From NCBI GenBank assembly GCA_936450465.1, contig OW388291.1, forward strand, positions 81,171,436 through 81,235,435: a stretch of 64,000 bases of DNA, written 5' to 3'. The notes below the pieces were generated by a model. The model had not been told where the DNA came from and made no database searches. It saw only the letters and a list, made by a program, of their open reading frames with translations. The stretch comes from Gibbula magus (lineage: Eukaryota; Mollusca; Gastropoda; Trochida; Trochidae). Position 1 is the stretch's first letter. Each line of letters starts with the position of its first letter. The position numbers and the translations under genes were made by a program. Positions 39,101 through 53,667 of the stretch are shown one piece after another.

Positions 39101-42100
39101 TCAACATATATGTTATATGACAACCTAACCTTATATTAAAGAAATAGACATGTAGTCAACATATATGTTATATGACAACCTAACCTTATATTAAAGAAAT
39201 ATACATGTAGTCAACAGACATGTTATATGACAACCTTACCTTATATTAAAGAAATATACATGTAGTCAACAGACATGTTATATGACAACCTAACCTTATA
39301 TTAAAGAAATATACATGCAGTCAACAGACATTATATATATGACAACCTTACCTTATATTAAAGAAATATACATGTAGTCAACAGACATGTTATATGACAA
39401 CCTTACCTTATATTAAAGAAATATACATGTAGTCAACAGACATGTTATATGACAACCTTACCTTATATTAAAGAAATATACATGTAGTCAACAGATATGT
39501 TATATGACAACCTAACCTTATATTAAAGAAATATACATGTAGTCAACAGATATGTTATATGACAACCTAACCTTATATTAAAGAAATAGACATGCAGTCA
39601 ACAGACATGTTATATGACAACCTAACCTTATATTAAAGAAATATACATGCAGTCAACAGACATGTTATATGACAACCTGACCCCATATTCAAGAAATATA
39701 CATGCAGTCAACAGACATGTTATATGACAACCTAACCTTATATTAAAGATATTTACATGCAGTCAACAGACATGTTATATGACAACCTAACCTTATATTA
39801 AAGAAATAGACATGCAGTCAACAGACATGTTATATGACAACCTAACCTTATATTAAAGAAATATACATGCAGTCAACAGACATGTTATATGACAACCTAA
39901 CCTTATATTAAAGAAATATACATGTAGTCAACAGACATGTTATATGACAACCTAACCTTATATTAAAGAAATAGACATGCAGTCAACAGACATGTTATAT
40001 GACAACCTAACCTTATATTAAAGAAATATACATGCAGTCAACAGACATTATATATATGACAACCTTACCTTATATTAAAGAAATATACATGCAGTCAACT
40101 GACATGTTATATGACAACCTAACCTTATATTAAAGAAATTTACATGCAGTCAACTGACATGTTATATGACAACCTAACCTTATATTAAAGAAATATACAT
40201 GCAGTCAACAGATATGTTATATGACAACCTTACCTTATATTAAAGAAATATACATGTAGTCAACAGACATGTTATATGACAACCTTACCTTATATTAAAG
40301 AAATATACATGTAGTCAACAGACATGTTATATGACAACCTTACCTTATATTAAAGAAATATACATGTAGTCAACAGACATGTTATATGACAACCTAACCT
40401 TATATTAAAGAAATATACATGTAGTCAACAGACATGTTATATGACAACCTTACCTTATATTAAAGAAATATACATGTAGTCAACAGACATGTTATATGAC
40501 AACCTTACCTTATATTAAAGAAATATACATGTAGTCAACATATATGTTATATGACAACCTAACCTTATATTAAAGAAATAGACATGTAGTCAACAGATAT
40601 GTTATATGACAACCTAACCTTATATTAAAGAAATATACATGTAGTCAACAGACATGTTATATGACAACCTTACCTTATATTAAAGAAATATACATGTAGT
40701 CAACAGACATGTTATATGACAACCTAACCTTATATTAAAGAAATATACATGCAGTCAACAGACATTATATATATGACAACCTTACCTTATATTAAAGAAA
40801 TATACATGTAGTCAACAGACATGTTATATGACAACCTTACCTTATATTAAAGAAATATACATGTAGTCAACAGACATGTTATATGACAACCTTACCTTAT
40901 ATTAAAGAAATATACATGTAGTCAACAGATATGTTATATGACAACCTAACCTTATATTAAAGAAATAGACATGTAGTCAACAGATATATTATATGACAAC
41001 CTAACCTTATATTAAAGAAATAGACATGCAGTCAACAGACATGTTATATGACAACCTAACCTTATATTAAAGAAATATACATGCAGTCAACAGACATGTT
41101 ATATGACAACCTGACCCCATATTCAAGAAATATACATGCAGTCAACAGACATGTTATATGACAACCTAACCTTATATTAAAGAAATTTACATGCAGTCAA
41201 CAGACATGTTATATGACAACCTAACCTTATATTAAAGAAATATACATGCAGTCAACAGACATGTTATATGACAACCTAACCTTATATTAAAGAAATATAC
41301 ATGCAGTCAACAGACATGTTATATGACAACCAAACCTTATATTAAAGAAATATACATGCAGTCAACAGACATGTTATATGACAACCTAACCTTATATTAA
41401 AGAAATATACATGTAGTCAACAGACATGTTATATGACAACCTTACCTTATATTAAAGAAATATACATGTAGTCAACAGATATGTTATATGACAACCTAAC
41501 CTTATATTAAAGAAATATACATGTAGTCAACAGACATGTTATATGAATACCTTACCTTATATTAAAGAAATATACATGCAGTCAACAGACATGTTATATG
41601 ACAACCTAACCTTATATTAAAGAAATAGACATGCAGTCAACAGACATGTTATATGACAACCTAACCTTATATTAAAGAAATATACATGCAGTCAACAGAC
41701 ATGTTATATGACAACCTAACCTTATATTAAAGAAATAGACATGCAGTCAACAGACATGTTATATGACAACTTAACCTTATATTAAAAAAATACACATGTA
41801 GTCAACAGACATGTTATATGACAACCTAACCTTATATTAAAGAAATAGACATGCAGTCAACAGACATGTTATATGACAACCTAACCTTATATTAAAGAAA
41901 TATACATGCAGTCAACAGACATGTTATATGACAACCTAACCTTATATTAAAGAAATATACATGTAGTCAACAGACATGTTATATGACAACCTAACCTTAT
42001 ATTAAAGAAATAGACATGCAGTCAACAGACATGTTATATGACAACCTAACCTTATATTAAAGAAATATACATGCAGTCAACAGACATTATATATATGACA

Positions 42101-44170
42101 ACCTTACCTTATATTAAAGAAATATACATGCAGTCAACTGACATGTTATATGACAACCTAACCTTATATTAAAGAAATTTACATGCAGTCAACTGACATG
42201 TTATATGACAACCTAACCTTATATTAAAGAAATATACATGCAGTCAACAGATATGTTATATGACAACCTTACCTTATATTAAAGAAATATACATGTAGTC
42301 AACAGACATGTTATATGACAACATTACCTTATATTAAAGAAATATACATGTAGTCAACAGACATGTTATATGACAACCTTACCTTATATTAAAGAAATAT
42401 ACATGTAGTCAACAGACATGTTATATGACAACCTAACCTTATATTAAAGAAATATACATGTAGTCAACAGACATGTTATATGACAACCTTACCTTATATT
42501 AAAGAAATATACATGTAGTCAACAGACATGTTATATGACAACCTTACCTTATATTAAAAAAATATACATGTAGTCAACATATATGTTATATGACAACCTA
42601 ACCTTATATTAAAGAAATAGACATGTAGTCAACATATATGTTATATGACAACCTAACCTTATATTAAAGAAATATACATGTAGTCAACAGACATGTTATA
42701 TGACAACCTTACCTTATATTAAAGAAATATACATGTAGTCAACAGACATGTTATATGACAACCTAACCTTATATTAAAGAAATATACATGCAGTCAACAG
42801 ACATTATATATATGACAATCTTACCTTATATTAAAGAAATATACATGTAGTCAACAGATATGTTATATGACAACCTAACCTTATATTAAAGAAATAGACA
42901 TGTAGTCAACAGATATGTTATATGACAACCTAACCTTATATTAAAGAAATAGACATGCAGTCAACAGACATGTTATATGACAACCTAACCTTATATTAAA
43001 GAAATATACATGCAGTCAACAGACATGTTATATGACAACCTGACCCCATATTCAAGAAATATACATGCAGTCAACAGACATGTTATATGACAACCTAACC
43101 TTATATTAAAGAAATTTACATGCAGTCAACAGACATGTTATATGACAACCTAACCTTATATTAAAGAAATATACATGCAGTCAACAGACATGTTATATGA
43201 CAACCTAACCTTATATTAAAGAAATATACATGCAGTCAACAGACATGTTATATGACAACCAAACCTTATATTAAAGAAATATACATGCAGTCAACAGACA
43301 TGTTATATGACAACCTAACCTTATATTAAAGAAATATACATGTAGTCAACAGACATGTTATATGACAACCTTACCTTATATTAAAGAAATATACATGTAG
43401 TCAACAGATATGTTATATGACAACCTAACCTTATATTAAAGAAATATACATGTAGTCAACAGACATGTTATATGAATACCTAACTTTATATTAAAGAAAT
43501 ATACATGCAGTCAACAGACATGTTATATGACAACCTAACCTTATATTAAAGAAATATACATGTAGTCAACAGACATGTTATATGACAACCTTACATTATA
43601 TTAAAAAATAGACATGCAGTCAACAGTCATGTTATATGACAACCTAACCTTATATTAAAGAAATAGACATGCATTCAACAGACATGTTATATGACAACCT
43701 AACCTTATATTAAAGAAATATACATGTAGTCAACAGACATGTTATATGACAACCTTACCTTATATTAAAGAAATATACATGTAGTCAACAGACATGTTAT
43801 ATGACAACCTTACCTTATATTAAAGAAATATACATGTAGTCAACAGACATGTTATATGACAACCTTACCTTATATTAAAGAAATATACATGTAGCCAACA
43901 GACATGTTATATGACAACCTAACCTTATATTAAAGAAATAGACATGTAGTCAACAGACATGTTATATGACAACCTTACCTTATATTAAAGAAATATACAT
44001 GTAGTCAACAGATATGTTATATGACAACCTAACCTTATATTAAAGAAATATACATGTAGTCAACAGATATGTTATATGACAACCTAACCTTATATTAAAG
44101 ATATATACATGTAGTCAACAGACATGTTATATGACAACCTAACCTTATATTAAAGAAATATACATGTATG
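33117..44170. repeat. 55-bp satellite array with 3473-bp higher-order repeat
   Basis: About 200 head-to-tail monomers of 55 bases; key words are GTCAACAGACATGTTATATG, ACAACCTAACCTTATATTAA and AGAAATATACATG. A 57-base variant with GACATTATATATATGAC starts at 33485, 35137, 35854, 36571, 37288, 38610, 39327, 40044, 40761, 42083 and 42800. Its spacing is 717, 717, 717 and 1322, repeating, so the larger unit is 3473 bases, or 63 monomers (13+13+13+24). No frame stays open in the monomer, and no gene is present. Confidence 0.97.
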
Positions 44171-44819
44171 TTATACATATTAGCACAATCAGAATATACA
44201 TGCAGTTCTTTTGCACATAGGATTCGGAAATAGGCCAATATCCAACCGTTATGCAAAGAACATAAAAAGACCCAACCCAGTTAAACTCAACCCTTTGAGT
44301 CAGACTAGCGAACTGCAGTGATCAAAAGAAGCTCTTTGACCTTCGGTTCCTGTCCTATAAAGTATGTTTAGTTTCGCTCTCGCTCTGTATAAAACTTCAT
44401 TTGTGTCAGTGTTCTGTTCCTCGGGAAGGTTTCCTTTCATTGGTTCGCTGAAATGTCATGCTACATTACACACTACGCACAAGGACTGTATGAATATCGT
44501 TTCAAAATATGTCATTGAGCAAAAGCATTTCATGTTAGATATGTAGGTGTGTCGAGTCATTGATATTTAATGATTATGAATAGTAAGGGGATTACAACTC
44601 AAACCATGCAGTTGCAAGTTAACTTTCACCGAGCGGTATTGAAAGTTTGAAAACGTATTTTCAAGATATATCACTATACCGTGTCCTTTCTTGAGCTGCT
44701 TTTAATACGACGACAAAGGTAAGAGTTGCCTGTGCTAATTCAGATCATGGAGAAATGTTACTTTATTTTGTAAAATACAATAAACGTCTATGAGAGGTAT
44801 TTCAGACGTTGTAGAGACA
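44171..44819. other. Unique spacer between two arrays
   Basis: About 650 bases with no supported gene. It separates the 55-bp satellite from the TIR-bounded 56/60-bp array. Confidence 0.35.
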
Positions 44820-46946
44820 AAGGAAAACCAAGATGTACGGAAAACGAACTTCTCAACTGCAATGAATGCGACGTTTCGGTGTAGATATTAACACGTATAG
44901 TCAGCTTCTTTATTGCAATGGATGCGACGTTTCGGTGTAGATATTAAAGGGGCAGTAGCACTTTTTTTGCAAAATTTGTAGTGGTAAAAACTATGTTGCG
45001 TATAAAGCAAAAACTGCATGGCGGTCATTTTATTGTGAACACAATTTATTATTTTGTATTACAAAAACGATTCCCATGGCTTTACCGAAACATGTACACT
45101 CATTTTAAACTTTATTTTCCGAAGAGAGAAGGATGTTTTACTATTGGTGAAATTATTTTTCAAATACATTTCATCAACTTATTTGAGCGAAAAAACGTGC
45201 TGCTGCCCCTTTAACACGTATAGTCTGCTCCTTTATTGCAATGAATGCGACGTTTCGGTGTAGATATTAACACGTATAGTCTGCTTCTTTATTGCAATGA
45301 CGGAATGCGACGTTTCGGTGTAGATATTAACAAGTATAGTCAGCTTCTTTATTGCAATGACGGAATGCGACGTTTCGGTGTAGATATTAACACGTATAGT
45401 CAGCTTCTGTATTGCAATGAATGCGACGTTTCGGTGTAGATATTAACAAGTATAGTCAGCTTCTTTATTGCAATGACGGAATGCGACGTTTCGGTGTAGA
45501 TATTAACAAGTATAGTCAGCTTCTTTATTGCAATGACGGAATGCGACGTTTCGGTGTAGATATTAACACGTATAGTCAGCTTCTGTATTGCAATGAATGC
45601 GACGTTTCGGTGTAGATATTAACAAGTATAGTCAGCTTCTTTATTGCAATGACGGAATGCGACGTTTCGGTGTAGATATTAACAAGTATAGTCAGCTTCT
45701 GTATTGCAATGAATGCGACGTTTCGGTGTAGATATTAACAAGTATAGTCTGCTTCTTTATTGCAATGAATGCGACGTTTCGGTGTAGATATTAACAAGTA
45801 TAGTCAGCTTCTTTATTGCAATGACGGAATGCGACGTTTCGGTGTAGATATTAACAAGTATAGTCAGCTTCTTTATTGCAATGACGGAATGCGACGTTTC
45901 GGTGTAGATATTAACAAGTATAGTCAGCTTCTTTATTGCAATGACGGAATGCGACGTTTCGGTGTAGATATTAACACGTATAGTCAGCTTCTGTATTGCA
46001 ATGAATGCGACGTTTCGGTGTAGATATTAACAAGTATAGTCAGCTTCTTTATTGCAATGACGGAATGCGACGTTTCGGTGTAGATATTAACAAGTATAGT
46101 CAGCTTCTGTATTGCAATGAATGCGACGTTTCGGTGTAGATATTAACAAGTATAGTCTGCTTCTTTATTGCAATGAATGCGACGTTTCGGTGTAGATATT
46201 AACAAGTATAGTCTGCTTCTTTATTGCAATGAATGCGACGTTTCGGTGTAGATATTAACAAGTATAGTCTGCTTCTTTATTGCAATGAATGCGACGTTTC
46301 GATGTAGATATTAACACGTATAGTCAGCTTCTGTATTGCAATGAATGCGACGTTTCGGTGTAGATATTAACAAGTATAGTCAGCTTCTTTATTGCAATGA
46401 CGGAATGCGACGTTTCGGTGTAGATATTAACAAGTATAGTCAGCTTCTTTATTGCAATGACGGAATGCGACGTTTCGGTGTAGATATTAACACGTATAGT
46501 CAGCTTCTGTATTGCAATGAATGCGACGTTTCGGTGTAGATATTAACAAGTATAGTCTGCTTCTTTATTGCAATGAATGCGACGTTTCGGTGTAGATATT
46601 AACACGTATAGTCTGCTTCTTTATTGCAATGAATGCGACGTTTCGGTGTAGATATTAACACGTATAGTCTGCTTCTTTATTGCAAAGACGGAATGCGACG
46701 TTTCGGTGTAGATATTAACAAGTATAGTCAGCTTCTGTATTGCAATGAATGCGACGTTTCGGTGTAGATATTAACACGTATAGTCAGCTTCTTTATTGCA
46801 ATGAATGCGACGTTTCGGTGAAAAATATCACCGTTATCAACTTGTTTAATAACGTCAATGTGTATATAAAGGTGTTAGTATCTACACCGAAACGTCGCAT
46901 TCATTGCAATAAAGAATTTGACTATCCACACATCTTGGTTTTCCTT
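44820..46946. mobile_element. TIR element whose interior is a 56/60-bp tandem array
   Basis: AAGGAAAACCAAGATGT at 44820-44836 is inverted at 46930-46946. Both ends continue inward into the unit GCAATGAATGCGACGTTTCG and GTGTAGATATTAACA, in opposite orientation. Between them about 30 direct copies occur in two lengths, 56 bases and 60 bases (the latter with an extra CGGA before ATGCGACG). The repeated short frames (RRFGVDINKYSQLLYCND) are artefacts of the array. Confidence 0.85.
44948..45210. mobile_element. 263-bp MITE with TTAA target duplication, inserted in the array
   Basis: The ends AGGGGCAGTAGCAC and GTGCTGCTGCCCCT are inverted repeats directly flanked by TTAA at 44944-44947 and 45211-45214. 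Removing the element with one TTAA restores the array unit GATATTAACACGTATAG, so the insertion is younger than that repeat unit. The right end matches the fragment at 1-53. Confidence 0.92.
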
Positions 46947-49837
46947 AAAGATAAATAAAGGTTCGTTCTTACCGACGAAAAGAAGACACTGGTTACGACA
47001 AAGAGTCGACAGTGAACCGTTCCCGTCATCACGACCTGCTAGAATATACAACTCGTGAATGTGACGGTGATTCTAATGTAATGTATTAAATGTAAGGCGA
47101 TACATGGTAGATTTCCGGGAATTGTTTCTGAACTCATACACTGGATATTGTTTCTTCCATTATACGCAGTGTATTTGAAGAAACACACAATAAATCGACC
47201 TAACCAGGGAACTAAAATTTCTAGGGACATAATTTGAAAAAAATTGCGGACTTCATCTGGTGCAACTTGACAACGGCAAAGATCTATTAAGGGTCGAGAT
47301 GATTGGTGACTGTGTCCTGTTAAAGAAAAAGCAGACACATCCTTGGACTAGGTGAGGGGATGCGGTGTTTTCGTAGGACCCGTGAATTTGTACAATGGAG
47401 GTGAAGCACGCCTGAATCGAGGGATCATGGGACCCCATGCACACATCGACATACATCGATATAATAACCATATGGAGCTATCCCCAATAACGAGATCAAC
47501 GAGGTGACACTGAAGAAACTTCCACTAGCTAGCAGCGCGCACCATGAAGCTCTAGGAAACATTAACACTAAGGTCAACCATTGCATAAACATTGCACTTT
47601 AGCTACCGTAGTGACGTAGGCTATACTAGTCACCTCAGAGTTTCGTACAGCTGAAAAGCTCATGTGCAGCGCACTGCTAAGCTAGCAAAGAAATGGTAAC
47701 GAAAATCGGCGTAGCAAGGTGAGTTAGCCAGTGATTGAGACTTGCGCGATTTATCGACTCGAAAGGAAGTTTGACTATCCCATGAAGACGTCATCCGGGT
47801 CATCAGCTATATACAGCTGCTGATGATATGTGTTAAACACCTATTAAACGTCAGGTTTAACTGGAGACTTTTCACTGTTGGCATTAATTTTATATAATAT
47901 GTTGTCTAGTGCAGTCCTACAACCGATGTGAAGTGAAGACAATGTGTACATGTATATTGATTGACCTGAACATGTTAACAATATTAATATTCTTCTCATG
48001 TGTGACTCAATTCAAGAATTATTTTCAACCTTCTACAACCCCTTCTCGCCCCTACGCGTTATCGAATGTACCATTAACATATTACCGATGTTGCTTTAAT
48101 ATTCATTTTACTCTATATTGCACCTTTCTCTTTGAAATATATGCATGTTTTCTAACCATGTCATATTTTAATCTGTACAAACCACCATTTCCTAAGGTTA
48201 ATAAATGTATTACTGTCAACGATATAATAAACACATAACAGACATTATCTATTTACATTGTATATGTATAAATGGTATATGTCTCACAGTCAGTTAATGG
48301 CCCGACAAACGCTCTCTGTTGTGTCATATTGTAAAGTTATGTGTTGCCTACTTGTCGAGCTGTTAGGTGTACGCAAGAATGAACCTTTCTTATACCCTAC
48401 TGACATGAGTTCCATGTCCCAGTGGTCACGGTAATCCTGGTTTCCTTGTACTTTCTGAGAGCCTCCGGGAGAGGCGCGCTGTGTTCATTCAACCATAACA
48501 CACTCGACAAAGTTTTTATTTATTCAAGCGGGGAACGTCGCGAAATGACGTAGCTTTCCCGGCCTTGAACTTCAGTTCTGTCTCTAGTCATGCGATAGAT
48601 ATTTCTTTATTTTCCCGAGTGAAATTTGCATTACTCCATAGACGGATTTTCAACAGGGTTCTTCTTACAGAGATCACGTAAGGTTGCTTTTGAATAATCA
48701 GTGGTTAATTGCTTTGTCTAACACTTGGATTCTGAAAAAGATATTGAAAACCAACCTCTGATAATCCCATTTTTCATAGTCTCCTTTCAATAATTGATAA
48801 TTTGATATATAAAATGGTGGTATATTCAGAATAAATATTTCTTTTCAGAGTCTGCATGAGTGTAAGACTATGAGCTGCTGGCAAATCGGTTTTTGTAACA
48901 ACTAATAATCATTAACATGAGACACAAATATAGAATATACTTACGGTTGAATGCATTCTATCAATATCTAAGACCTTCATGATTATTCTTTTAAAGGAAT
49001 TTTTTTTGTTTCAATCTGTTTCATATCTCACAGTCCACATTTAAAAGTTTAAAATCCGATTGATACATTGTTATCAGTTTTAATTTTGAAATAGACTTTG
49101 GACTATAAAGTAAAATTCATTGATCTGGCAGATATTACAACTTTAATCCGAAATATCATGCTGTTATTCATTACTAGGCTACATGTGTAATTGTGACGTC
49201 AAAATATGTATGAATGATCAACTTATTTATTTAACAATGGCGACATTTTTGTATAGATAATTATACCCTACGCAATCATATGGGAAAGATAAAAAAGCAA
49301 TAGATTATGGAAATTAGAAATTGATGAAATGTTGAAACAAATGAAATTTTGATAACATGGATGCGATCTTTAGTATACCACTGAATACATTAGCCAGAGA
49401 GAGAGATGAGGGGACAAATCATGGGTGAGGGAAACCAGTTAGTTTGGGATTAATAAAGAAAGACAGATTGAGTTGAATGTATTAATCATTTATAAGCTGA
49501 TGAGATGAAATAGACTTGCTCCCTGTTCAATAAGGGAGTATACCTAACTATCTACAATGCTTCAGTCAATCGGCGCTGACTGTAGTTGTGTCTGTTGTTT
49601 GTGGGTGTTTTATCAGTGTCCCAACTGATATACAGGTCTAGTGTCAACAGGTCACATTTGGTGATGAGTTCCGAAATGGCTGATTTGGTGTCTGGCTTGA
49701 TTGTGGATGTTTTGTGTTTTTAGTGCGTATGTATCGCCACAGTCTCATCACCTGAACGTAAACTACACCTTTAGATGGCAGTTGTTTTGTTGTGTGTTTC
49801 CTACAATTTGCTTAAATTATGATGTAACATCTTACAT
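46947..49837. other. Intergenic sequence without recognised features
   Basis: Short open frames only, with no domain, splice-chain or codon-use support. Nothing recognised. Confidence 0.4.
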
Positions 49838-50105
49838 GATTATATTTGGGATAACACTACCTTCAATAGCTTACAACAGCTGCTGATGCGGTCAGTGCTA
49901 GCGATATACAGTGGCCTTACTCTGAGGGTATGAGTTCGAATCCCGCCAGGGACTCGGCCCGAAAAAGTACAAGAATTTGTACTATTGAAGGTAGTGTTAT
50001 CCCATATATAATCGTGTTATATTGTTCACTATCTAAATGGCATGTATTTCTAATAAATTATGATGGTTTTGAGGGGGATGTCCGTGGAAATCAAAGTGTC
50101 TATGT
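49838..50105 (+). mobile_element. tRNA-derived SINE-like element with inverted ends, copy 2
   Basis: GGGATAACACTACCTTCAAT at about 49848 is the inverse of ATTGAAGGTAGTGTTATCCC at about 49984. Between them lie GAGTTCGAATCCCGCC (B-box like) and GGGACTCGGCCCGAAAAAGT. The 3' tail, through GGGGGATGTCCGTGGAAAT, matches copy 1 closely. Confidence 0.75.
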
Positions 50106-52885
50106 CTGCTTGCTGGTTGAGACGGGGATTAATGCGATGTGATTTGTCTCCAATGTTGGGTAGTGGGATACGAATGGGGCAGTGGTAGGCTTGCTATAGC
50201 TAGTAGGCTACTGGGTTCGTTAAGTGCTGTGTTGAGGGTGCAGTTGATGACACCATAATGAGTTTAGTTTAGTCTTTAATTGTTATCTCATTATCATACC
50301 TAGTCCTTCGTGTATCCCGGCTTATACAAGCTGTTGGTTAGTAAATAATCTATCCCATATGCTTGAGAACTGTTATAAGGATCTGTAGCCAAACCGTCGC
50401 AATACATTTAAGAAGTTGATCATTCATGTTTTCTCTATATTCCTACACCATCTTCTAGAGTGCCTCTCGATCACACATTTGTGTAATTGTGTTCAACAAA
50501 TTATTTGTTATATTCAAATGATTTTAATTTTTCTCACAATAAAATGCTGAGTGAGTGCAATGTTCTACATTTAATCACGTTCAGCACTATTTCTGTCGCC
50601 TGGACGTAAAGTATAACTGGCCAAAGCTGAATTCCCATAGACTTAATCATATGAAGAATAATGTTCATATATAGAGAAGAAGTGCTTTTAAGTTTTACTT
50701 AGTGTACAGAGCAAGGAAATCATCTCTGCTATACAATCATAATTACCTTTGATCTTTCCATCGATTAGTTTTTGAATGACAACTGATTAAGCGACACATG
50801 TACAGCTTTTTATACAGCTGCCCATAGACCGTCATGTTAAACATGATAATTATGCCGTTATTTTCTGACTTTTTTTTGTTTACATAGCTGCAGTTTTCTT
50901 TATTGTCATCCCAATAGGCCTATACAATGGAAATTATGGATAGGTAGGCTAGCTGAGATGATATCTCAACTTGTAGTTACCTTTTGTAAGCCATTCAGCC
51001 AATATTAATTAATGTCAATTATTCTCGCAACGGTTAATTAACATGAAAGTCTATGGGAATTTCAGTTTTGATGACTAACTTTTGGCCAGGTACGTAGACA
51101 TTTCGAGAGTGTAACTGGTTGTTTCTCAGGTCAAAGGCAAAAATCTAGTTGCGCGCTGCGTAATTGAGCCAGGGAACCAGGTTGACTGTCACAAGCACCA
51201 CGGAGTTCGTTATGATACGAACCTGCTGATTGGTTGTTTTACATAAACTCTGAACCCGGACACAACAAGTCGTCAGAGCTATCGACTCCACGTTTTCACA
51301 AAGGGGTGGATTATTATTACCTGTTGTGTCTAAACCAGGTACAGCGATTCATTTGAACTTCCACGGGTAAACTGGTTTTAGTCATTTGTACTTGTTGTTA
51401 ACTGAAGTTAAGTTTATAATCGGAATCGAAGAACTGTTCCGTATCACTGCCTACAGACGGAAGTAACGGCTTCGTTAACGAATCCGACACCAGCAACATG
51501 ATTAGCCTGGTGGTGTCACGACTGTACAGTATAGTTGTACACTCGATAGGTGTCAATGCTATCTGCTGGACGCATTGACGTATTCGTCCTTGACTGATAG
51601 AGATAATGTTGTTTATCATATATTGGATTTGATTAATGCTATTCTAGTTACGCTGTCAATTTTACACAGGTATTTTAATCTTCTGGCCGTTGTAATTAAT
51701 AATTAATATTCAATACCCAGTACACACTGTGTATCATCGTACACCGGATGTAGAGAGGTGTATATCGCTGATATGATTGTAGAGAGGAGTAAAATAGCTA
51801 CATTTTAAGCTGTATTTGGAAATAACATCAAGGACAGATAATTATCACAATAAAGTTTGCCTTGAATTTTTTCCTTTTGCTTATAGATAAAGAACAACAT
51901 TGCGGACATTGCTAGTGGGTTATTAATAATAACTACTATGCAATAACTTATTATATAAACATATATAGATAAAGAACAACATTGCTAGTGGGTTATTATA
52001 TATACGTATATCATTGTATTTTTGCATTGCTCAATCTGGTTGTATTTTGAGTGACAATGTGTACAAGTTTAATCATTTCTTAAAAATATATGTTACATTT
52101 TGATTGACTGACACAAGAAATATCTTAACTAAGCATCATATTAACCTCAGGCAGTGTGAATATTCTATCAATATGCTATTCAAGTTTGTTGTTTGTCAGC
52201 TGACCAGTTTCCTATCAGGAATGTCGCATTTTTGCTCTTTTTTTAGCTGATATTCTCTGGTCTTATTATTTCGTGGAAAGATTTTTCAACCATACAAATC
52301 ATATTATTTCGTAGTGCAAACCAGGCCATCAATGAGCCATCAGTAGTTGTTTTTTTCAAAAATGCCAGAAACTGAACCTCAACTGAAACAGGGAACCTCA
52401 TGATAACATACATGGTACATTTATATCGAACATAACCTATGTTTTACGTTAAAAATTGCTTTTGTGTGTCAGAAATGATATGGTAATTACTCCTGTAATA
52501 TACAAGTCGTACATCATCCGAAACTACAAACGGTACAGCGAAGCAGTAATTTATGATACAAACTGTACACAAGCTACGAAAGGATAAAACAACCTACCGC
52601 TCTAGAAAACAACCTGAAACCATTTCCTAGGCATGGGTTCTTTTCTGCAGAATCAAGTTATGCATACCAGTGATTTTTATATTAAAATTGTTACTATTAT
52701 TGTATATATATATGTTTTTCAAATTTTCATGTTAACATCCCAATCTCATCAAAATTGTCGATAGGGTCTTAGAGCAAAGCAAGTTTTGGATTATATCTGT
52801 CGAAGATGTGTTTTACAAATTATGTGGGACCGGTGGGATATGTCATCTTCTGATGACTCTTGTCTCCGCCCCTGGTTGTATATGA
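50106..52885. other. Intergenic sequence without recognised features
   Basis: AT-rich. One short duplication (ATAGATAAAGAACAACATTG near 51883 and 51966). No gene supported. Confidence 0.4.
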
Positions 52886-53219
52886 TAGGGGTGAAACGGT
52901 ATGCTTTGGCTTTGGTCCGATTCGTATTGTAGTACAGGACCCTCGGTATAAAACCAATAATGTCTTTCAATATATGAACTAAAACCATAACAAATAACAA
53001 ATGTTTTTCTTGAAAATAAGTTTGTAGGGTGTGGGAATCATTTGGTTTTAAAATTTTACAACTGAAATTATAATACATCTGAGTTAATAATACATAACTG
53101 TTTAAGTTAAGTTATATATTCGGTATATATACGAAAATATCATGTTGATGTATCGTGTACCGAACCAAAAGCAAAACACCGCGGCTCAACTACTGTAGGT
53201 GGGAACCGTTTCACCCCTA
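52886..53219. mobile_element. Short TIR element (TAGGGGTGAAACGGT ends)
   Basis: TAGGGGTGAAACGGT at 52886-52900 is perfectly inverted at 53205-53219. The 334-base spacing and absence of coding capacity fit a MITE. The target duplication is unclear. Confidence 0.6.
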
Positions 53220-53667
53220 GTATTCGAGGTCTGGGTTATGTTGAGAAGCGGGTTGTATTCGAGGAACCATGGTACATGAAATGAAACCTCTCTAAGAGGA
53301 AGTGGGTCTGTTAATACACTGTTCAGCATTGTTCGTATTATAGCTGATATATATTACGCTAGGAATTGAAAGTTGTATTGAGGTGTTTTTATCCCTAATT
53401 AAAAATGGGAGAAGTTCTCTCTAATTTGGCCCTGAAACTTCTTACAGTTACAGATATACATTTTTTTTTATTAATATCCGTGATTCACTGTTATTCTATT
53501 AACTGCAAATTTTAGTGCAACTACTGCATTATCACAAAGTTCATGATGGCCTCCTCGCTAAACGTTCTGATGACGGCCTGTTTCTGCGCATGTTCTGAGT
53601 CTTCTGACCCAATTAAGCTAACCTATCACAAGACCCCAACATAAGAAGATAAGAGCAGGTTACTCCA

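Noticed and set aside
33117..44170. Regularly spaced short repeats that could suggest a CRISPR array
   Set aside because: The intervals are repeat sequence too, not unique spacers; there is no cas gene and the DNA is animal.
45245..46958. Series of 64-84 residue frames with repeated RRFGVDINKYSQ
   Set aside because: Artefacts of the 56/60-bp tandem array; frames end whenever a 56-base unit shifts phase.
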